Assembly (NCBI GenBank): GCA_017414845.1
Contig: JAFQJY010000031.1
Location: 1-13,665 of the forward strand
Length of the DNA: 13,665 bases
DNA from: Alphaproteobacteria bacterium
Lineage (GTDB): Bacteria > Pseudomonadota > Alphaproteobacteria > RF32 > UBA3637
Direction: 5' to 3'
Shown here: one piece after another, positions 6,370 to 12,960 of the stretch
Numbering within the stretch: the first letter of the stretch is position 1
Layout of the letters: each line of letters begins with the position of its first letter
Program-made: the position numbers and the translations under genes
The notes under the pieces: generated by a model
The model's database searches: none
Told to the model about the DNA's origin: nothing
The model's input: the letters and a program-made list of their open reading frames with translations, nothing else

Positions 6370-7263
6370 ATGATTGATACAACGTATTTCTTGGTTAAAA
6401 AACTGAAAAAAAGAATTAAAATGCCTTTTTACCTGCGCCCGTTTCGGAAGAGAGTAGAGGAAGCCATTGACATTCTTGCTCGTTCTCAAGCGGGAAAAAA
6501 CTTACTCCGAAATATCAAAGACGCCCCAAAAGAAATTCAGGTAAAACTTCTCCCGTCAAGTGAATTAGGTTCTTACAGTTATTCAAAAAAAACATTGTCT
6601 TTAAACTGTCGCCTTCTTAGAAAAGATAAAAAAGAAGAACTTGCCTGTGTCATCGGACACGAACTTTTTCATAAAATGCTTTATGATCAAAAAATGGCGC
6701 TTTGTAAAAAGAGAACTTCTCCAAGTCAGTTTGTCAATTTAGAGCTTTTAAACGAAGCAGCCACAAAAGCCTTTGAAAAAACACTGATGATGGAGATATC
6801 TCCCGAAAAAGCCCGTCAGGACAGCTCTCTTTCCGAGTACTTTAAAATTTTTGAAAAAACAAAAAAAGAAAGCAACTTACAAATCGCACACAAAAAAACA
6901 CAAGCACTTATTTTTAGAAACCTACTGACAGACGACACATCTTTTGAAACATTTTTTTGGTTTAAGGCTTATCGGAGGTCTGCTATTTGTCATGTGTTAT
7001 CGTGTTTTGTCTATGAGGGTGACCGTATTTCTTATGAGGGGAATCATAAATCCTATCAGAATACTTTTTGTCGTTATATGCGAATGTACAGTCCTTTTTT
7101 AAAAACTGACGAATTAAGTACACAAATGACGGAACAAGGAAAAGATATACAGCGTCTGACCGACAAAATACATTACTTTAAAACAGAACGACCAAAAAAA
7201 ATCCGTGACACACCGAAAAATAGACGTTTTTTTATTCTGAACAACTCTTTTTCCAGAGACTAA
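6370..7263 (+). CDS. Putative zinc metallopeptidase, HExxH protein (copy 2 of a tandem pair)
   Basis: This is a paralogue of the preceding gene, 297 residues, aligned without gaps over the first 190 residues. It keeps HELFH at 97-101 and NEAAT at 128-132 at the same positions, so the putative zinc site is preserved in both copies. It also keeps EGNHKSYQ and KTERPK. The region between residues 190 and 215 differs most, with FETFFWFKAYRRSAICHVL here. It starts 8 bases after the stop of copy 1 and no good ribosome binding site is visible. A TATAAT (6357-6362), formed across the stop codon of copy 1, lies 8 bases ahead of the ATG. The 3' end overlaps the stop of the convergent TPR gene by four bases. 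Function unknown. Confidence 0.82.
   Translation: MIDTTYFLVKKLKKRIKMPFYLRPFRKRVEEAIDILARSQAGKNLLRNIKDAPKEIQVKLLPSSELGSYSYSKKTLSLNCRLLRKDKKEELACVIGHELFHKMLYDQKMALCKKRTSPSQFVNLELLNEAATKAFEKTLMMEISPEKARQDSSLSEYFKIFEKTKKESNLQIAHKKTQALIFRNLLTDDTSFETFFWFKAYRRSAICHVLSCFVYEGDRISYEGNHKSYQNTFCRYMRMYSPFLKTDELSTQMTEQGKDIQRLTDKIHYFKTERPKKIRDTPKNRRFFILNNSFSRD
6421..6480. repeat. Near-identical 60-base patch shared by the tandem HExxH genes (copy 2)
   Basis: Second copy of the patch at 5501-5560. The three differences (CCC/CCT, CGT/CGC, GAT/GAC) are silent. It points to recent gene conversion or to selection on the nucleotide sequence itself. Confidence 0.85.
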
Positions 7264-8411
7264 ACATTTAATAGCATTGCAGTTGTTTTTGCCTCTTTGT
7301 TTTCGGGGAAATGCTTCAACCAGCCTTTTGCATAAACTTTTGCTTTTTCCTTATCCGTCCACTTTTTTAAAATTTCTGCTAATTGTTTATGAGGTTCTTT
7401 GAGCATTTTATCCAACGCTAAAACATTAAAAAACAATCCGACAGCCTCCTCATATTCCTCTAAATCCTTCAAAATCAAGCCTAAATTAAAACAAGCGCCT
7501 ATATGTGAAGCGTTGACGGTTAAAACTTTACGGTACATTTCCAGTGCTTCCTGTGTTCGTCCCTGACGATACAATAGTCCGCCTAAATTATTGAGGGCGT
7601 TATCTAAATCAGGGCGACAACGCAAAGCGTCACGATAAGATTTTTCAGCGTCATTGTATCTTTTTAAACTTTCATAAACCAAACCGCTATGAAACATCGC
7701 AGGATAATAAAGACTATCAATGGACAATGCTTTTTCAAAACAGGAAAGTGCTTGTTCCACTTCATTTTTCATCAAATAACTTTCACCGAGTGCGTCAAAA
7801 AACGCAGGCGTTTCATCCAGTTCCACAGCCTTTTCAAAACAAGTTTTTGCCTCTTTAAAACAATGATTTTGCATATGGATTTTGCCAAGTTGATACCATC
7901 CCTCTTTAAAATCTGATTTTTCTTTTAATAACTTTTTCAGACGTCTGATTGCATTTTGTATTTCATTCTCTGCACAATCTAAAACTGCCAGATTTAACTC
8001 AAACCACTTTATATCTTCTGCTTTTTCTTTTCCTTCCTCAAAAGCCTTTCTGGCTTTAAAAAACGCCCCCCGTTTCATATAGAGATTTCCGAGGTTATTC
8101 AGTGCTTCCGGCATAGATTTTAGTTTTTTATAAATATTTTCTGCTTCATCTAAATGTCCGAGTTCCTGCTCTGCTACAGCAAGCGAATATAAGTAGTCCT
8201 TATTTTCTCTGTCTAAATCATGTGCTTTAAAAAGAAGATGGGAAGCAGATTCATATGCCCCTCTATCCAAGGCAATCAAGCCCAAAAAATACAAAACAGG
8301 TGCATTTTCACCATCTAACTGTTCCAATTGACGAAACAATTTTTCTGCGACACCTATTTCTCCTTCAGCGTACGCATTGACCGCTTTATTGAAAATAATT
8401 TCTATGGACAT
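7260..8411 (-). CDS. Tetratricopeptide repeat (TPR) protein
   Basis: The protein has 383 residues and consists almost wholly of about ten TPR units of 34 residues. Examples are LYFLGLIALDRGAYESASHLLFKA, ALNNLGNLYMKRGAFFKARKAFEEG, GWYQLGKIHMQNHCFKEAKTCFEKA, ALNNLGGLLYRQGRTQEALEMYRKV and CFNLGLILKDLEEYEEAVGLFF. TPR solenoids are protein-binding scaffolds, so the partner cannot be read from sequence. There is no signal peptide or catalytic domain; a cytoplasmic adaptor is likely. A ribosome binding site AAAGGAA lies upstream on the minus strand. The stop overlaps the end of the HExxH copy 2 gene (convergent), and the start faces the glutaredoxin gene across 56 bases. Confidence 0.9.
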   Translation of the reverse strand: MSIEIIFNKAVNAYAEGEIGVAEKLFRQLEQLDGENAPVLYFLGLIALDRGAYESASHLLFKAHDLDRENKDYLYSLAVAEQELGHLDEAENIYKKLKSMPEALNNLGNLYMKRGAFFKARKAFEEGKEKAEDIKWFELNLAVLDCAENEIQNAIRRLKKLLKEKSDFKEGWYQLGKIHMQNHCFKEAKTCFEKAVELDETPAFFDALGESYLMKNEVEQALSCFEKALSIDSLYYPAMFHSGLVYESLKRYNDAEKSYRDALRCRPDLDNALNNLGGLLYRQGRTQEALEMYRKVLTVNASHIGACFNLGLILKDLEEYEEAVGLFFNVLALDKMLKEPHKQLAEILKKWTDKEKAKVYAKGWLKHFPENKEAKTTAMLLNV

Positions 8412-8467
8412 TTTCTTTTTTTTCCTTTATATCTCTATTCAAGAAAGAAGTATATAAGTTTTTAACC

Positions 8468-8794
8468 ATGAATGACAATATAAATTTTAAAAGAATTGAA
8501 AAAGAATTAGAACAACATCCTGTCGTTCTGTTTATGAACGGAACGCCGATGTTTCCCTTAGACTGTCATAGTGCCGTTGCCGGTCAGTTTTTGGATTTTT
8601 ATAAAATTAAATATACTTTTTTTGATGTTTCTGTTGAGCCTTCTTTAAATGAAGATTTATCGGCTTATTCAGGTACAATCACACTTCCGCAACTTTATAT
8701 CAATAAAAAACTGGTCGCCTCCGGTAACGATATTCGTCATTTTTTTATGTCTGACGAACTTCAAAATACCATAAAATGTAACAAAACGTTATAA
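8468..8794 (+). CDS. grxD: Monothiol (CGFS-type) glutaredoxin homologue with altered active site
   Basis: CGFS glutaredoxins carry [2Fe-2S] clusters with glutathione and deliver them to target proteins. This 108-residue protein aligns along its full length with E. coli GrxD: VVLFMNGTPMFP (19-30), then SAVAG, the DVSVEP segment, and TLPQLYINKKLV (72-83) with the cis-Pro. The diagnostic CGFS is D32-C33-H34-S35: the cluster-ligating Cys position is Asp and a Cys sits one residue later. The glutathione-binding Lys of MKG is Asn (MNG), and the GGCD motif near residue 85 is SGND. Cluster binding in the normal mode is therefore doubtful. No ribosome binding site is seen before the ATG; a TATATA at 8451-8456 may serve as the -10 for a very short leader. 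Confidence 0.82.
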   Translation: MNDNINFKRIEKELEQHPVVLFMNGTPMFPLDCHSAVAGQFLDFYKIKYTFFDVSVEPSLNEDLSAYSGTITLPQLYINKKLVASGNDIRHFFMSDELQNTIKCNKTL

Positions 8795-8802
8795 TTGTTG
8801 AT

Positions 8803-8831
8803 TTGTTTTTTTTAGCAAAATTGCATATAAC
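8803..8831 (+). promoter_or_regulatory. Candidate promoter for accBC
   Basis: TTGTTT (8803-8808) and TATAAC (8826-8831) are separated by 17 bases, giving a start near 8838 and a leader of about 27 bases that carries the AAGGGA ribosome binding site of accB. The -35 is weak. Confidence 0.42.
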
Positions 8832-8864
8832 TTATCCCAGAATTAAACTTATGAAGGGAAAATT

Positions 8865-9302
8865 ATGTCTGATATAAATAAAAAAGCAATTACTGATTTG
8901 GCAGATCTCCTGAAAAAATTAGACTTGGGAGAAATTGAGTATAAAGCCGATGATTTTCAAGTTAAAATCGTTGCCAAAGGAATGAACATGCCGACACCGG
9001 CTCCTGTTGTCCCTGTCCAAACAGCACCTGCTTGCGAACCATGTCAACCGACGAAAAAAGAAATGCCGAAAAAAACTGTCAACTCCCCGATGGTCGGTGT
9101 TGTTTATTTGGCTCCGGATCCGGATGAAGCGCCCTTTGTTTCTCTTGGCGCTACCGTTCGCAAAGGACAGACTTTGTGTTTGATTGAAGCGATGAAAACC
9201 TTTAACCCGATTAAAGCAACAGCCGATGGGAAAATCGCCGAGATTTTAGTTGAATCAGGAACACCTGTTGAGTTTAATCAGCCTTTATTTGTCTTGGAAT
9301 AA
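8865..9302 (+). CDS. accB: Biotin carboxyl carrier protein of acetyl-CoA carboxylase
   Basis: AccB carries the covalently bound biotin that shuttles CO2 between biotin carboxylase and carboxyltransferase in the first step of fatty acid synthesis. The protein is 145 residues. It has an N-terminal helix region with ITDLADLLKKLDLGEIEYK (9-27), and a Pro/Ala linker (about 42-65) that carries two cysteines in ACEPC. A C-terminal biotinyl domain follows from VNSPMVG (72-78) to the end. The biotinylated lysine is K111 in IEAMKTFNP; EAMKT instead of EAMKM is common in alphaproteobacterial AccB. The thumb segment APDPDEAPFV marks it as AccB rather than a lipoyl domain. It is followed by accC after three bases. 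Confidence 0.97.
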   Translation: MSDINKKAITDLADLLKKLDLGEIEYKADDFQVKIVAKGMNMPTPAPVVPVQTAPACEPCQPTKKEMPKKTVNSPMVGVVYLAPDPDEAPFVSLGATVRKGQTLCLIEAMKTFNPIKATADGKIAEILVESGTPVEFNQPLFVLE

Positions 9303-9305
9303 AAA

Positions 9306-10646
9306 ATGTTTGATAAAGTTTTAATTGCCAATCGTGGAGAAATTGCCCTTCGTATCCATAGAGCCTGTAAAGAAATGGGCATTAAAACTGTCGCCGTTCA
9401 TTCAACGGCAGATGCCGATGCCATGCATGTCCGTTTGGCAGATGAAGCCATTTGTATCGGTCCTCCAAGCCCGAAAGATTCCTATTTAAACAAAGCGGCT
9501 ATTATCAGTGCTGCTCTTATTTCCGGAGCAGACGCCATTCACCCAGGCTATGGTTTTTTATCCGAAAATGCCGATTTTGCGGAAATGGTAGAGGCGCACG
9601 GAATAACTTTTATCGGACCTAAGCCTAAATTCATTCGTTTGATGGGAGATAAAATCAACGCCAAAAGAACGGCAGTTGAAGCAGGACTTCCCGTCATCCC
9701 CGGCTCCGAAAAGGACTTAGATTCTTTTGATAAAGCCGTTAAAACAGCAAATAAAATCGGGTATCCGATTGTATTTAAAGCTGTTTCAGGCGGTGGGGGA
9801 AAGGGAATGAAAGTTGCCAATAATGAAACCGAATTGCATGAGGCTTTCAGAACGGCTCAGTTAGAAGCAGGTAATGCTTTTGCCGATGCTCGCCTTTATA
9901 TGGAAAAATATCTGCAGACTCCTCGCCATATTGAAGTACAGATTTTAGCAGACAATTACGGAAATGTTGTCTGTTTAGGCGAACGGGATTGTTCTATTCA
10001 ACGCAATCACCAAAAAGTCATTGAAGAGACCCCCTCTCCTGCCCTCAATAAAGAGATGCGTATTGCCATTCAGGAAAAAGTTTCTAAGGCTATTCAAAAA
10101 ATCGGCTATAACAATGTCGGAACAATTGAGTTTCTTTTTGAAAACGGCGAATTTTACTTCCTTGAAATGAATACCCGTTTACAGGTAGAACACCCTGTAA
10201 CAGAAATGGTAACAGGAATTGACGTTGTCCGTGAACAAATTCGTTTGGCAGCAGGAATGCCTTTAGGATATACACAAAAAGACATTGTCACAAAAGGTCA
10301 TGCCATTGAATGTCGTATCAACGCCGAAAATTCGGAAACATTCATTCCTTGTGCCGGTAAAATCGGCTGTTGGCATACCCCGGGCGGTCTTTGGACACGG
10401 GTGGACAGCGCCATGTTCGCCGGTTATAACATTCCGCCTTTTTACGACAGTTTAATTGCGAAACTCGTTGTTTACGGGACGACAAGAAATGCAACATTGA
10501 TGCGCTTAAAAAGAGCCCTCAACGAATTTGTGATTGAAGGTATTGAGAACACCATTCCTCTTCACCAGAAACTGATAGAAAATCAGGAATTCGTCAACGG
10601 AGAGTATCATATTCATTGGTTAAATGAATTATTAAAGAAAGAATAG
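9306..10646 (+). CDS. accC: Biotin carboxylase subunit of acetyl-CoA carboxylase
   Basis: AccC carboxylates the biotin on AccB using ATP and bicarbonate. At 446 residues it is the normal single-domain length. Key motifs are: KVLIANRGEIALRIHRAC (4-21); HPGYGFLSEN (79-88); K116 in MGDKINAK; the ATP-grasp glycine-rich loop SGGGGKGM (161-168), preceded by the nucleotide-binding K158; CSIQRNHQKVIEE; and EMNTRLQVEHPVTE with the active-site residues. All catalytic residues I can check are present. It starts three bases after accB with no separate ribosome binding site, so translation is coupled and the two are made together. Confidence 0.98.
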   Translation: MFDKVLIANRGEIALRIHRACKEMGIKTVAVHSTADADAMHVRLADEAICIGPPSPKDSYLNKAAIISAALISGADAIHPGYGFLSENADFAEMVEAHGITFIGPKPKFIRLMGDKINAKRTAVEAGLPVIPGSEKDLDSFDKAVKTANKIGYPIVFKAVSGGGGKGMKVANNETELHEAFRTAQLEAGNAFADARLYMEKYLQTPRHIEVQILADNYGNVVCLGERDCSIQRNHQKVIEETPSPALNKEMRIAIQEKVSKAIQKIGYNNVGTIEFLFENGEFYFLEMNTRLQVEHPVTEMVTGIDVVREQIRLAAGMPLGYTQKDIVTKGHAIECRINAENSETFIPCAGKIGCWHTPGGLWTRVDSAMFAGYNIPPFYDSLIAKLVVYGTTRNATLMRLKRALNEFVIEGIENTIPLHQKLIENQEFVNGEYHIHWLNELLKKE

Positions 10647-10680
10647 TTTTTTTCATAACATACTATATTTTTTCATTTTC

Positions 10681-10715
10681 AAAGCGGATAGAACTTGATT
10701 TTCTTCCGCTTTTTT
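10681..10715 (+). terminator. Rho-independent terminator after accBC
   Basis: AAAGCGGA (10681-10688) pairs with TCCGCTTT (10705-10712). After one bulged T, AGAA pairs with TTCT around a seven-base loop, CTTGATT. A run of T residues follows (10710-10715). This is the clearest terminator in the window. Confidence 0.8.
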
Positions 10716-10724
10716 CCTTTATAA
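10695..10724 (+). promoter_or_regulatory. Candidate promoter for the MsrA-like gene
   Basis: TTGATT (10695-10700) lies in the loop of the accC terminator, and a TTATAA (10719-10724) follows after 18 bases, just before the strong ribosome binding site of the next gene. The two signals share the same 35 bases. The -10 match is loose. Confidence 0.35.
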
Positions 10725-10742
10725 ATAACGGAGGAAATTTAA

Positions 10743-11219
10743 ATGAAAATAAAAAGCGCATTTTTTGCAGGTGGTTCTTTTTGGAATCTTCAAGAGGCAT
10801 TTGACGCAATAGACGGTGTCTGTTTCAGTATTGTCGGATATATGGGAGGAACAAGCACCTATCCGAATTATGATGAAGTTATGAATGAAAAAACAGGACA
10901 CGTCCAAGCCCTTAAAGTCATTTATAATCAGGGTATTATTTCATATTCTGAACTGGTCAATCGCTTTTTTCTACTGCATAATCCTACCAGTTTTAACAGA
11001 CAAGGTCCTGATTACGGAGAACAATTCCGTTCAGTCATTTTTTATCAGACAGATGAAGAAAAAAAGACAGCCGAACGCATTCGTGCTCATTATGAAAAAC
11101 ATAATATTTATAACGCTCATATTCTAACGCAAATCACAAGAGCCGAGATATTTTATCCGGCAGAAGAGCATCATCAAAAATTTTTTGAAAAAAGAGCGTC
11201 TTACTTTGGCTTAAATTGA
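10743..11219 (+). CDS. msrA: MsrA-family protein with substituted catalytic residues (probable pseudoenzyme)
   Basis: MsrA normally reduces methionine-S-sulfoxide in proteins. This 158-residue product has the fold's landmarks: FFAGGSFWN (7-15), VGYMGG (31-36), TGHVQALKV (51-59), HNPTSFNRQGPDYGEQFRS (79-97) and YPAEEHHQ (138-145). Key residues are altered. The nucleophilic Cys of GCFW is S12 (codon TCT at 10776-10778). The catalytic Glu of GHAE is Q55. The Tyr of GTQYRS is F95. The Tyr of GYxGG (Y33) and the Asp of DxGxQ (D90) are kept. The only Cys is C27, and no C-terminal resolving Cys is present. The frame is intact and preceded by a strong ribosome binding site, GGAGGAAA. The fold is clear; enzyme activity is doubtful. 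The end overlaps the convergent ABC gene by 19 bases. Confidence 0.9.
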   Translation: MKIKSAFFAGGSFWNLQEAFDAIDGVCFSIVGYMGGTSTYPNYDEVMNEKTGHVQALKVIYNQGIISYSELVNRFFLLHNPTSFNRQGPDYGEQFRSVIFYQTDEEKKTAERIRAHYEKHNIYNAHILTQITRAEIFYPAEEHHQKFFEKRASYFGLN

Positions 11220-12958
11220 GCCATATAAAGTGTCCGATAGGCACCTTCTTCTTTTTCCAACAACTCTTCATGCGTTCCTTCTTCCACAATACGCCCTTCA
11301 TTGATAACGACAATTTTATCAGCATTTTGAATTGTTGAAAGACGGTGTGCAATAACCATCACCGTTCTATCTTTCATTAAATTGTCAATAGCCTTTTGAA
11401 CAATGGCTTCTGATTTATTATCCAGTGCAGAAGTTGCCTCATCCAAAATAACAATCGGTGCATTTTTAATAAAGGCTCTGGCAATAGCCACACGCTGTTT
11501 TTGTACGCCGGAAAGAAGCGTTCCTCTCTCGCCGATATTCGTATCCAATCCGTTGGGTAAATCACGCACAAACTCATCCAAACAGGCACTCTTTAACGCC
11601 TGTTCAATTTCTTCGTCCGTTGCATCTTGTTTTCCTAAAAGAATATTTTCACGAATAGTACCTGAAAACAGGAAATTATCCTGAAAAACAACTGCAATTT
11701 GATTATGTAGAGATTCAAGCGTTAAATCACGAACGTCATTTCCGTCAATTTTAATCGCCCCGATTGATACATCATAAAAACGAGGAACAAGATTGACCGT
11801 CGTTGTTTTTCCACCACCGGAATTACCGACAAAAGCAACTGTTTTTCCTTTTGGAATGGAGAGATTGATATTTTCAAGAACGTTCTTGCCTTCTTTATAC
11901 GCAAAAGTCACATTTTCAAATGTAATTCCTTTCTTAACGCCTGAAATAACTTTTGCATCTTTTTTGTCTTTTAAAGTCGGTTCACGTTCCAAAATTTCAA
12001 AGATACGCTCAATTGCCAAAAAAGAAAGTTGAACGGCACTGAAATTCTTACCGATATTCTTTATCGGATTATAAAGCATCAACATCGCCGTCATAAAGGA
12101 TACAAAACTACCACTTGTAATCGTACTATCCATAATCAGCACACTACCGAACCAAATAACACCGGCGATACCCAAAGAAATAATAACATGCATCATCGGA
12201 GAAAGCCAAGCCGTTCTTTGTGTCTGTTTAATTGTTAAACGAAATAAACTTTTTAAAACACGGTTAAATTTTCCCTTTTGATAACCCTCCAAATTATAGG
12301 CTGTTATTGTTTTATTTCCCAAACAACTCTCATTCAAAACCGTCAAGGCTTCCCCACCTGCAAAGACAATTTCCTTTGCAAGTGCTTTAATCTTTTTTCT
12401 GATTTTCGTCAGAGGGTACAGAGAAATCATCAGAACACCGATTGCAATAATTGCCAATTGCCAAGAGTTATAAAGAAGCACACCTATCAGCGATAAAGAG
12501 GAGAAAAGTCTTGACGTAAATGTCTTTATGTTGTTTAAAAGCCCTGAACATGCCTGTGTCGGATCTGCATCAAAACGATAGGCTATATTTCCGGAAGAAT
12601 TCGCATCAAAATAGGACGGTTCAAACTCTAACAACTTGTCATACAACTTAGCTTTAAGCCCCATAGTTATCTTAGCGCCGACCCATGTATTAAGATAGGT
12701 TGCACCATACTCCAACCCACTTTGAATCAATGTAAACAAAATGATGAGTACGGGAATATAATAAGGTGACTGAATACTTTTATCCACCACGACCAAATCC
12801 ATATAGGGTTTCAAAGACAGTGCAATAACGGCATCTAACGATCCGATCGGAATCGTTATAAATATCGCAAGCAAAGCCTTAAACCAATGAGGCTTTATAA
12901 AGGGCCACATACGCTTATAGGATTGTACTGAGGGAGCTTTTTTTAATTTTTCAAACAT
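11201..12958 (-). CDS. msbA: MsbA-like ABC transporter (lipid A export, permease fused to ATPase)
   Basis: MsbA-type half transporters flip lipid A-core across the inner membrane as homodimers. The protein is 585 residues, the normal length. An N-terminal membrane domain has hydrophobic segments near 28-50, 65-88, 150-182 and 255-295. The ATPase domain has Walker A GNSGGGKTT (378-386), Q-loop Q426, Walker B IVILDEATS (502-510) and H-loop H538 in IAHRLST. The ABC signature reads LSGVQ (482-486) instead of LSGGQ. The start lies two bases after the gltX stop, so the two form one operon. The substrate is inferred from overall resemblance; another lipid or multidrug exporter of the same family is possible. 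Confidence 0.9.
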   Translation of the reverse strand: MFEKLKKAPSVQSYKRMWPFIKPHWFKALLAIFITIPIGSLDAVIALSLKPYMDLVVVDKSIQSPYYIPVLIILFTLIQSGLEYGATYLNTWVGAKITMGLKAKLYDKLLEFEPSYFDANSSGNIAYRFDADPTQACSGLLNNIKTFTSRLFSSLSLIGVLLYNSWQLAIIAIGVLMISLYPLTKIRKKIKALAKEIVFAGGEALTVLNESCLGNKTITAYNLEGYQKGKFNRVLKSLFRLTIKQTQRTAWLSPMMHVIISLGIAGVIWFGSVLIMDSTITSGSFVSFMTAMLMLYNPIKNIGKNFSAVQLSFLAIERIFEILEREPTLKDKKDAKVISGVKKGITFENVTFAYKEGKNVLENINLSIPKGKTVAFVGNSGGGKTTTVNLVPRFYDVSIGAIKIDGNDVRDLTLESLHNQIAVVFQDNFLFSGTIRENILLGKQDATDEEIEQALKSACLDEFVRDLPNGLDTNIGERGTLLSGVQKQRVAIARAFIKNAPIVILDEATSALDNKSEAIVQKAIDNLMKDRTVMVIAHRLSTIQNADKIVVINEGRIVEEGTHEELLEKEEGAYRTLYMAQFKPK

Positions 12959-12960
12959 TT

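Noticed and set aside
8775..8815. AACAA/TTGTT inverted repeat followed by a T-run after the glutaredoxin gene as a terminator
   Set aside because: The stem is five AT-rich pairs with a ten-base loop, too weak to call; it also overlaps the accBC promoter region.
11403..12496. Several 70-90 residue plus-strand ORFs opposite the ABC transporter
   Set aside because: All are antisense shadows of a gene with complete Walker A, signature, Walker B and H-loop motifs.
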